Below, in pieces: positions 1-5,221 of a stretch of DNA of 13,248 nt (its first letter is position 1; the number at the start of each line of letters is the position of its first letter). The notes under the pieces are model-generated. The model had not been told where the DNA came from. It ran no database searches and saw only the letters and a program-made list of their open reading frames with translations. The DNA lies in contig JBKEDE010000061.1 in the NCBI GenBank assembly GCA_047975265.1, positions 1 to 13,248 on the forward strand. The letters are read 5' to 3'. The position numbers and the translations under genes were made by a program. The DNA is from UJ101 sp047975265 (GTDB taxonomy: Bacteria > Bacteroidota > Bacteroidia > Flavobacteriales > UJ101).

Positions 1-236
1 GATTCTTAAAACAAGAACTCAACGTAAGTCATTTGGTTTCAATGAATAAAAACGGAATTCAGGTAATGGTTTATATGACAATGATTGCTTCAATGTTACT
101 TTTGATTTACAAAAAAGCAAATAATATAGGATATAAAACTGCTAAAAGGCGTATCGCAATGGAACTTAGAGATATGATTACGGCTATTCTAATTGTTTTT
201 GCCGGTGGAGATCCAGACAAAGTTTTTAAAACTTAA
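1..236 (+). CDS. IS4-type transposase, C-terminal end (gene starts outside window)
   Basis: The frame is open from the first complete codon (base 3) to a TAA at 234-236, so the window shows only the last 77 residues of a longer protein. They begin FLKQELNVSHL and continue through NGIQVMVYMTMIASMLLLIYKK to a short tail ending GGDPDKVFKT. This resembles the part of IS4-type DDE transposases just after the catalytic glutamate, where an F(F/L)K.L segment is followed by a hydrophobic helix. The catalytic residues themselves lie upstream of the window. An internal TTG at 33 and ATG at 42 are not the start, because the frame runs on upstream. The family call rests on remembered sequence character. 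Whether the full gene is intact cannot be told from here. Confidence 0.72.
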   Translation, partial: FLKQELNVSHLVSMNKNGIQVMVYMTMIASMLLLIYKKANNIGYKTAKRRIAMELRDMITAILIVFAGGDPDKVFKT

Positions 237-285
237 TCATAAAAAAATGGCTGGAATTTCTTCCGACCATGACTGCCAGTTAAGG
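1..285 (+). mobile_element. Right end of an IS4-type insertion sequence (left part outside window)
   Basis: The transposase stop at 236 is followed by about 45 bases without coding sequence, then by the 3' end of an oppositely oriented gene. An IS right end is expected here. The G/C-containing stretch around 262-287 (GACCATGACTGCCAGTTAAG and flanks) stands out from the AT-rich surroundings and is a plausible terminal inverted repeat. The left end is not in the window, so the exact boundary and any target-site duplication cannot be fixed; 285 is only an estimate. Confidence 0.45.
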
Positions 286-927
286 GGCTTTTGCTTTTCT
301 TAACTTAAATAAACTTATCAGCAATAATAGTAACGAGAGCAAAACTCCAAGCATAGATAAAAACTTGTATCCTTCTATTGCATAGTACATTTCTTTATCA
401 ACTTCAAACCATTGATATTTATCTTTTATCTGTTCAAAATCGCTGTTACTTAAATCTTTAAAACTTATCTCAGGATTGCCTTTTTTGCTTTTGTAGCCTG
501 TTTCGTAAGAAGTAAGGTACTTGATATTATTTAGGCTATCGGAACATTTTACAACTACAGAAGTATCATTGTAGCCATAGGCTAAAAAATCTTTGATTAT
601 AAAACTACTTTTTTTATACCCCAAGCCATTACCTATCAACTCAAAATCATCTTCATCTTTTAAGGTAAACGAGCCATATCTATCAGATTCAGGAATTAAA
701 TTATAGGGCAAATTATTTCTACAAAAATTACAACTTAACCCATATTCAAAACCTTTGCTATCATATTTCCAATACAAAAGGCTACAAATTATTCCAAATA
801 CTACAATAAAAATGGTTGCAATGATTTTAGCCCTGCCACTTTGGATAAATTTGAAATACTTTGATATTGTCTTTCTTGCAAAAAACCAAACACATATAAA
901 TAATACAATTAATATTATAAAATACAT
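280..927 (-). CDS. Unrecognised membrane protein, three helices with a CxxC ectodomain
   Basis: I do not recognise this 215-residue protein. It has a hydrophobic helix at residues 2-17, a basic stretch (ARKTISKYFKFIQSGRAK), a second helix at 33-52, a polar domain at about 54-187 and a third helix at 188-207, then a short basic tail. The polar domain starts with a CNFC motif (C66, C69) and has one more cysteine (C128). Basic residues between helices 1 and 2 and after helix 3 suggest that these parts are cytoplasmic and the polar domain is outside; the CxxC could then be redox-active or metal-binding, but that is inference. A well-formed promoter lies 50-80 bases upstream. The stop codon sits next to or inside the presumed IS end, so the last residues (KAP) may not be native. 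No neighbour suggests a function. Confidence 0.7.
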   Translation of the reverse strand: MYFIILIVLFICVWFFARKTISKYFKFIQSGRAKIIATIFIVVFGIICSLLYWKYDSKGFEYGLSCNFCRNNLPYNLIPESDRYGSFTLKDEDDFELIGNGLGYKKSSFIIKDFLAYGYNDTSVVVKCSDSLNNIKYLTSYETGYKSKKGNPEISFKDLSNSDFEQIKDKYQWFEVDKEMYYAIEGYKFLSMLGVLLSLLLLLISLFKLRKAKAP

Positions 928-1280
928 AGAGTATATATGTTATTCTGTAATCTTCCCAAACGTAGTAGTAACACTCAAAAGTAGGCATTGTATTTTAAGT
1001 AACAAATAAACTCTCGTATTTTTTTGCAGAAAGTTAATTTTTAGCTATTTCATAAAAAAATATTGTTTTTTTACGAATATGATATTAATAAAGAATAAAA
1101 AGGCTAAAACGATAAAACGCAATTATACAAATGATTTTTATGATTCTCATTTAATTAGCAACGGGTCTTTTACTATTTTTCTTAAAATTTCCAAAATTCT
1201 TTTGTAATTTGCACTTACACTTTAATAATCTTAAATAAATTGATTTATTTTCAGAGACAAAGATTATAATTATAAAAAAT
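928..1280. other. Gene-free AT-rich spacer with divergent promoters
   Basis: I see no coding region in these 353 bases. The left side holds the leftward promoter of the membrane protein gene (976-1005). The right side must drive the rightward hydrolase gene. The best -7-like element there is TAATTTG at 1205-1211, one base short of the TAnnTTTG consensus and without a TTG at the proper distance, so it is only a weak candidate. The centre (about 1020-1140) is almost pure A/T with no hairpin or repeat that I could pick out. Confidence 0.5.
976..1005 (-). promoter_or_regulatory. Bacteroidota-type promoter for the membrane protein gene
   Basis: On the minus strand a -33 TTG (1003-1005) is followed after exactly 19 bases by TACTTTTG (976-983), a full match to TAnnTTTG. 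The start codon at 925-927 lies 48 bases downstream of the -7 element. Both elements and their spacing agree with known Bacteroidota vegetative promoters. Confidence 0.7.
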
Positions 1281-2060
1281 ATGTCAAACACAGAACTTGA
1301 AATCACTTTTTTAGGAACCGCTTCGTCTTTAGGCTCTCCCGTTATCGGATTTCAGCATCCTGTTTGTTTTTCAACCAACCCTAAAGATACACGTTTGCGG
1401 AGTTCTATTCTTATTAAAAAATACGATAAAACACTGATAATTGATTGTACACCGGACTTCAGACAGCAAATGTTGAATACAAAATGCATAACACTCGATG
1501 CTGTTTTATTTACACATGAACATGCCGACCATACAGCCGGATTAGATGATATCCGCCCATTTAATTTTTTAATGAAAAAAGAGATTCCTATTTACGGTGA
1601 AAAAAGAGTGATTGATGCTATAAAAAGACGTTTTGATTATTGTTTTTATGAATCTAAATACCCCGGTTCACCCGAATTAGTTCCTTGTTATATCAATCTA
1701 AATTCTTTTGCTGTTGAAGATATTTTAATAGAACCCATTCGGATTATGCATGGCAATCTGCCTATTTTGGGATTTCGAATAGATCAATTTGCGTATATAA
1801 CTGATGCCGGATTTATCGAATCTTCTGAATTAAGTAAAATAAAGAATTTAGACATTTTAATAATCAATGCTTTAAGAAAAAAAATACCGCATCATTCGCA
1901 ATTTACCTTAGAGCAAACTTTAGAAATAATTCGGAAAGTCAATCCTAAAAAGGCGTATTTAACTCATATCAGCCCCATACTCGGATTTCATGATGAGGTT
2001 GAAAAAGAGTTGCCTGAAAATGTTTTTTTAGCGTATGACGGATTGTCTTTTCATGTATAA
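1281..2060 (+). CDS. PhnP-like metallo-beta-lactamase-fold hydrolase
   Basis: This 259-residue cytoplasmic protein has the metal site of the metallo-beta-lactamase superfamily. THEHADH at 78-84 gives H79, H81, D83 and H84; H157 (IMHGN), D175 (YITDAG) and H229 (YLTHIS) complete a two-metal centre. The start, ITFLGTASSLGSPVIG, and the segment PKDTRLRSSILI are typical of PhnP-type phosphodiesterases, which in E. coli open phosphoribosyl cyclic phosphate in phosphonate breakdown. No phosphonate genes are present, so the substrate is unknown. The second, structural metal site of PhnP uses three cysteines and a histidine; here only C29 remains, with H26 replacing a cysteine and H237 (GFHDEVEKELP) available. 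I believe this is the usual form in flavobacteria. The gene converges on thiL with a 33-base gap that shows no convincing terminator. Confidence 0.88.
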   Translation: MSNTELEITFLGTASSLGSPVIGFQHPVCFSTNPKDTRLRSSILIKKYDKTLIIDCTPDFRQQMLNTKCITLDAVLFTHEHADHTAGLDDIRPFNFLMKKEIPIYGEKRVIDAIKRRFDYCFYESKYPGSPELVPCYINLNSFAVEDILIEPIRIMHGNLPILGFRIDQFAYITDAGFIESSELSKIKNLDILIINALRKKIPHHSQFTLEQTLEIIRKVNPKKAYLTHISPILGFHDEVEKELPENVFLAYDGLSFHV

Positions 2061-2093
2061 ATTTTATATCGGCAATATATTTTATGGTTTCTT

Positions 2094-3146
2094 TTATTTC
2101 TTCGATAAAGCATCCCAACCTTGTGCTGTAAGAGGAAATTGAGTCTGATTTCCAACACCCATCATATTTTTTCCGGAAGCTTGATCCGTAATATGCCCAA
2201 TAACAGTAAAATGTGGATTATTTTTTATTTTTTGATGATCTTCCAACGAAATTGTAAATAATAATTCATAATCTTCTCCTCCGTTCAAAGCAATAGTTGT
2301 GGTGTTTATTTTAAACTCTTCACAGGTAGTCATAACTGCCGGATCAAGCGGTATCTTTTCTTCATATATAGAACAACCTACCTGACTTTGATCACAAATA
2401 TGAAGCAAATCGGATGATAAACCGTCTGAAAGATCAATCATAGAAGTGGGTTTTATGTCTAATTTTTTTAGAATTGTTTTAACATCTGCACGGGCTTCTG
2501 GACGTAATTGACGTTGAATTAAATAGGTATATTGCTCTAAATCAGGTTGAAAATCAGGATTTGCCTTAAAAACTTCATTTTCTCGCTCCAATATTTTCAA
2601 TCCTAAAAAAGCAGCACCTAAATCACCTGTTACCACAATCAAATCATTTTCTTTTGCACCATTTCGATAGACGATACTTTCTTCTTTTGCTTTCCCAATA
2701 GCTGTAATTGAAAGAATTAAACCGGTATGAGAAGAAGTCGTATCTCCACCTACAAAATCTACATTGTATATGTTACAAGCTGTTATAATTCCATCGTATA
2801 ATTCTTCTAAAGCCTCTATTGGAAACCGGTTAGAAACAGCTATAGAAACGGTTATTTGAGTAGGTGTAGCATTCATAGCACAGATATCACTCAAATTGAC
2901 TATTACAGCTTTATATCCTAAATGTTTTAGCGGTGTGTATGCCATATTAAAATGAATTCCTTCTATCAGAAAATCGGTAGAAACTACTGTTTTTTCTTCT
3001 TTAAATTCAAGTACGGCAGCATCGTCTCCGATTCCTTTAATCGTTGAAAGATTCTTAGTTTTTATATGTTGTGTTAAATGTTTGATTAATCCAAATTCTC
3101 CAAGCTTATTTAACGGAGTTCTGTTTGCGTTTTTGTCTTCTAACAT
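2094..3146 (-). CDS. thiL: Thiamine-phosphate kinase (thiamine-monophosphate kinase)
   Basis: ThiL phosphorylates thiamine monophosphate with ATP to give thiamine diphosphate, the last step of cofactor synthesis. The 350 residues show the PurM/ThiL signature in order: GIGDDAAVL at 38-46, STDFLIEGIHF at 56-66, NLSDICAMNATP at 84-95, a GGDTTSS metal and nucleotide site at 133-139, IDLSDGLSSDLLHI at 237-250 and NGGEDYELLFT at 288-298. The aspartates in GDD, GGDT and the SDG motif are the expected Mg-ATP ligands. Length is normal for Bacteroidota. The ATG start is supported by the N-terminus MLEDKNANRTPL, which fits flavobacterial ThiL; the next methionine is residue 68, inside the fold. No other thiamine gene and no TPP riboswitch is visible nearby. 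A -7 element lies only four bases before the ATG. Confidence 0.96.
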   Translation of the reverse strand: MLEDKNANRTPLNKLGEFGLIKHLTQHIKTKNLSTIKGIGDDAAVLEFKEEKTVVSTDFLIEGIHFNMAYTPLKHLGYKAVIVNLSDICAMNATPTQITVSIAVSNRFPIEALEELYDGIITACNIYNVDFVGGDTTSSHTGLILSITAIGKAKEESIVYRNGAKENDLIVVTGDLGAAFLGLKILERENEVFKANPDFQPDLEQYTYLIQRQLRPEARADVKTILKKLDIKPTSMIDLSDGLSSDLLHICDQSQVGCSIYEEKIPLDPAVMTTCEEFKINTTTIALNGGEDYELLFTISLEDHQKIKNNPHFTVIGHITDQASGKNMMGVGNQTQFPLTAQGWDALSKK

Positions 3147-3150
3147 ACTG

Positions 3151-3158
3151 CAAAGATA
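3151..3158 (-). promoter_or_regulatory. -7 promoter element immediately before thiL
   Basis: On the minus strand TATCTTTG matches TAnnTTTG fully and is separated from the thiL ATG by only CAGT. Transcription would then begin at or next to the start codon, giving a leaderless mRNA. No TTG stands 17-23 bases upstream, so only half of the promoter matches the consensus. Confidence 0.55.
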
Positions 3159-3219
3159 TTGTGTTTTTTCTTTCTTTTAAATAGAACTGAGTCAAAAAAG
3201 CAACTTAGCAACGTTCTAT

Positions 3220-3250
3220 TTGTATTTCTATTATTTTATCAATAAATTTG
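3220..3250 (+). promoter_or_regulatory. Promoter of the 3296 lipoprotein gene
   Basis: A -33 TTG at 3220-3222 is followed after 20 bases by TAAATTTG at 3243-3250, a full TAnnTTTG match. It lies 45 bases before the ATG, giving a leader of about 40 bases. With the thiL element it forms a divergent pair in the 149-base thiL-lipoprotein spacer. Confidence 0.75.
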
Positions 3251-3295
3251 ATTTACAAAAAATATAAAACTCAAGACATTCGTATTTATTAAAAG

Positions 3296-3928
3296 ATGAA
3301 AAGGATTATTTACATAGTATTTATGTTGTCTTTTTGGGTTGTGTCTTGTAATCCGGATAAACAAAAAACATTTACAAGTTTGGAATCAAACAATCCTATA
3401 AAAAACCTTGAAACTCCTGACAGCACCATTTTTCAAACGATTATTAAAGGAACGGATTGTAATAAGTTCTCAGAAGCCATGATTAATTTTATTGAACTTT
3501 TGAAACATGATAACAATGAAATTGAAACAAAGGGCAACCAGAAAGAACTTTGGTTTACAAGTTATAAAGAAGACCCTAAAGCTGAAAAAACCATTATAGT
3601 TTCCCGTAATAGTTTCAAAACTATTTTTGTTAAAAGAAAAAACAAGCTTGAAAGGATGGGAGATAATTGGTATCCTTCATTTTCAGTTACAGAAATTTGT
3701 TTTCAAAACGAGCAAACTGCTTTAGAAAACGAGCGAAACATATCTGAAATAATTAACAGTTTTGACCTTTCCAATGAAAAAAGTTATGATTACATTTTAA
3801 ATAATGGAAATAGGTTAATCTATGTAAGCTGTGGAGCCAAGATATTTGAAGAATATACTTTTGCTTACAAAGAAAAAATGGAAGAAATTATAAAAAACAG
3901 CAAATATCAACAAAAGAAAAACTTTTAA
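3296..3928 (+). CDS. Unrecognised lipoprotein with four cysteines
   Basis: I do not recognise this 210-residue protein. It starts MKRIIYIVFMLSFWVVSC, a short basic n-region, a hydrophobic core and a lipobox (VVSC) placing the lipid-bearing cysteine at residue 18, so it is probably anchored in the outer or inner membrane facing the periplasm. The mature part is about 192 residues, rich in K, N and E, with three more cysteines at 55, 135 and 179. The spacing suggests a small folded domain rather than a repeat protein, and the stretch NGNRLIYVSCGAKIFEEYTFAYKEKMEEII near the end is the most structured-looking segment. It has its own good promoter. The 44-base gap to cysH contains a separate -7 element, so a shared role with cysH is not implied. 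Confidence 0.72.
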   Translation: MKRIIYIVFMLSFWVVSCNPDKQKTFTSLESNNPIKNLETPDSTIFQTIIKGTDCNKFSEAMINFIELLKHDNNEIETKGNQKELWFTSYKEDPKAEKTIIVSRNSFKTIFVKRKNKLERMGDNWYPSFSVTEICFQNEQTALENERNISEIINSFDLSNEKSYDYILNNGNRLIYVSCGAKIFEEYTFAYKEKMEEIIKNSKYQQKKNF

Positions 3929-3940
3929 ACTTACTTTTTT

Positions 3941-3948
3941 TATCTTTG
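3941..3948 (+). promoter_or_regulatory. -7 promoter element before cysH
   Basis: TATCTTTG fully matches TAnnTTTG and ends 24 bases before the TTG start of cysH. No TTG is found 17-23 bases upstream. The element supports separate transcription of cysH from the lipoprotein gene. Confidence 0.5.
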
Positions 3949-3972
3949 TTCTAATTTTTAATTAGAAAGAAT

Positions 3973-4668
3973 TTGGAATTACAATTAAAAAACATCCAAA
4001 AAGAGGCTGAAGGAAAATCAATTGAAGAAACGCTTTCATATCTTTCAGAAAAGCATCCCGATCGTGTTGCCTTTTCTACTTCTTTTGGAGAAGAAGATCA
4101 GGTAATAACGGATTTTATACTCAAAAATAATTTTCCCATAAAAGTTTTCACCTTAGATACCGGACGCTTGTTTAAGGAAACTTATGATGTTTTTTACAAA
4201 ACGACTTTAAAATATAAAAAAAATATAAAAACCTATTTTCCTGATACAGAAAAAGTACAAAAACTAATGACCATAAAAGGGCCCAACAGTTTTTACGATT
4301 CCATTGAATCTCGAAAAGAATGTTGCGAAATCCGTAAAATAGAACCTTTGAGACGGGCTTTAAACGATATTGATATTTGGATTACAGGTCTTCGGGCAGA
4401 ACAATCGGAAAATCGCCATGATATGAGCAAGTTTCAATACGATGCTAAATTTGATTGTATTAAATATAGTCCTATTATAGATTGGAAATACGATGAAATG
4501 AAATCGTATATTGCCAAAAACGGAATCCCGTATAATGTTTTGCATGATAAAGGCTTTCTCTCAATAGGTTGTGCTCCTTGTACAAGATCGGTTAGCAAAG
4601 GTGAAGACATCCGATCCGGACGTTGGTGGTGGGAAGCCTCTAAAAAGGAGTGCGGTTTACACGGATAA
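3973..4668 (+). CDS. cysH: Assimilatory APS/PAPS reductase, iron-sulfur type
   Basis: CysH reduces activated sulfate to sulfite using thioredoxin. The 231 residues contain the nucleotide-binding segment VAFSTSFGEEDQ at 32-43, FTLDTGRLFKETYD at 59-72 and WITGLRAEQS at 136-145, and the C-terminal ECGLHG whose cysteine (C227) is the catalytic nucleophile. Two cysteine pairs, C117/C118 (KECCEIRK) and C200/C203 (GCAPCTR), are ligands of a [4Fe-4S] cluster. E. coli-type PAPS reductases lack these, so adenylyl sulfate is the more likely substrate. No ATG is available near the N-terminus. TTG at 3973, preceded by AGAAAGA, is the best start because an in-frame TAA lies at 3952. No cysD, cysN or sulfite reductase gene is in the window. 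Confidence 0.94.
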   Translation: MELQLKNIQKEAEGKSIEETLSYLSEKHPDRVAFSTSFGEEDQVITDFILKNNFPIKVFTLDTGRLFKETYDVFYKTTLKYKKNIKTYFPDTEKVQKLMTIKGPNSFYDSIESRKECCEIRKIEPLRRALNDIDIWITGLRAEQSENRHDMSKFQYDAKFDCIKYSPIIDWKYDEMKSYIAKNGIPYNVLHDKGFLSIGCAPCTRSVSKGEDIRSGRWWWEASKKECGLHG

Positions 4669-4756
4669 AATCCTCAATTAAAATATAGTTAAGATATTAA
4701 TTTACAGTAATTAATAATTTAAAAACGCTTTTTTTAATCATACTTGAATAAAAAAA

Positions 4757-4781
4757 TAGTACTTTGCATTGCATATTACTA
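4757..4781. promoter_or_regulatory. 25-bp imperfect palindrome, candidate PadR operator
   Basis: The left half TAGTACTTTGCA (4757-4768) and the right half TGCATATTACTA (4770-4781) are inverted repeats around a central T at 4769, with 10 of 12 positions matching. The -33 TTG of the padR promoter (4769-4771) lies at its centre, so a bound dimer would block RNA polymerase. Its place directly before padR suggests autorepression, as is known for other PadR proteins. The assignment to PadR is inference from position. Confidence 0.55.
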
Positions 4782-4798
4782 TATAATTTGTATATTTG
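4769..4798 (+). promoter_or_regulatory. Promoter of the padR-pspC operon
   Basis: TTG at 4769-4771, 19 bases, then TATATTTG at 4791-4798: both elements and spacing match the Bacteroidota consensus. The predicted mRNA begins near 4803 and carries a leader of about 80 bases before padR. Confidence 0.75.
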
Positions 4799-4827
4799 TG
4801 GTGAATTTAACAATAAATGATATTTAT

Positions 4828-4872
4828 ATGAGCTTTATACTATTAATTATGTGGATTATTTCAAACTTTTAA
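4828..4872 (+). CDS. Possible 14-codon hydrophobic leader ORF
   Basis: An ATG at 4828 opens a 14-residue frame, MSFILLIMWIISNF, ending in TAA 13 bases before padR. It lies inside the predicted leader mRNA and is strongly hydrophobic. It could be a short membrane peptide or a translation-coupling leader, but no clear ribosome binding site precedes it and chance is a fair explanation. Confidence 0.15.
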   Translation: MSFILLIMWIISNF

Positions 4873-4885
4873 AAGAAGGTATTAT

Positions 4886-5221
4886 ATGAAGATTGAAAAT
4901 ACGAAAGCTCAAATGCGAAAAGGTATTTTAGAATACTGCATTTTGAGCGTAATACAAAAAGGAGATGCTTATGCATCGGACATCATTGAAGCCTTAAAAC
5001 ACAATAAGATGTTAGTAGTTGAAGGAACGTTATATCCTTTACTTACTCGATTGAAAAATGCAAATTTATTAACGTATCGTTGGGAAGAATCCAATTCAGG
5101 ACCTCCCAGAAAATATTATGCATTAACCAAAAAAGGAGAAGATTTTAAAGAAGAATTAGCAACAACTTGGAAAGAGTTATACTCTGCCGTAAACAGTATT
5201 ACTAAAACAGACGAATTATGA
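4886..5221 (+). CDS. PadR-family winged-helix transcriptional regulator
   Basis: The 111-residue protein is a short PadR (lone winged helix plus a C-terminal helix). RKGILEYCILSVI at 11-23 starts the DNA-binding domain, YASDIIEAL at 29-37 precedes the recognition region, and EGTLYPLLTRLKNANLLTYRW at 46-66 with GPPRKYYALTKKGE at 72-85 forms the third helix and the wing. Residues 86-107 are the likely dimer helix. AGAAGG nine bases before the ATG is an unusually good Shine-Dalgarno site for this genome. The stop overlaps the next start (ATGA at 5218-5221), so the two genes are translationally coupled. It probably represses its own operon through the palindrome upstream. Regulators of this size are often paired with PspC-domain membrane proteins in Bacteroidota. 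Confidence 0.93.
   Translation: MKIENTKAQMRKGILEYCILSVIQKGDAYASDIIEALKHNKMLVVEGTLYPLLTRLKNANLLTYRWEESNSGPPRKYYALTKKGEDFKEELATTWKELYSAVNSITKTDEL

Larger units (their letters stand above)
4669..4885. other. cysH-padR spacer carrying the padR control region
   Basis: The spacer has no conserved gene. It holds an AT-only hairpin (ATTAATT at 4696-4702 with AATTAAT at 4709-4715), a 25-bp palindrome, a perfect promoter and a leader of about 80 bases. No GC-rich terminator follows cysH. Confidence 0.5.

Noticed and set aside
755..1009. Rightward reading frame overlapping the membrane protein gene and its promoter
   Set aside because: It lies antisense to a frame with clear membrane-protein structure, and its second half is the promoter region. 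It has no family features.
1155..3213. Shared word TTAGCAACG at 1155-1163 and 3205-3213 as a dispersed repeat
   Set aside because: Only nine bases match and the flanks diverge, so chance or a very old remnant cannot be told apart.
4360..4545. Leftward frame inside cysH
   Set aside because: It is antisense to conserved CysH sequence and has no own signals.
4696..4715. AT-only hairpin after cysH as a terminator
   Set aside because: The stem (ATTAATT/AATTAAT) has no G-C pair and no directly following T run; it is expected by chance in such AT-rich DNA.
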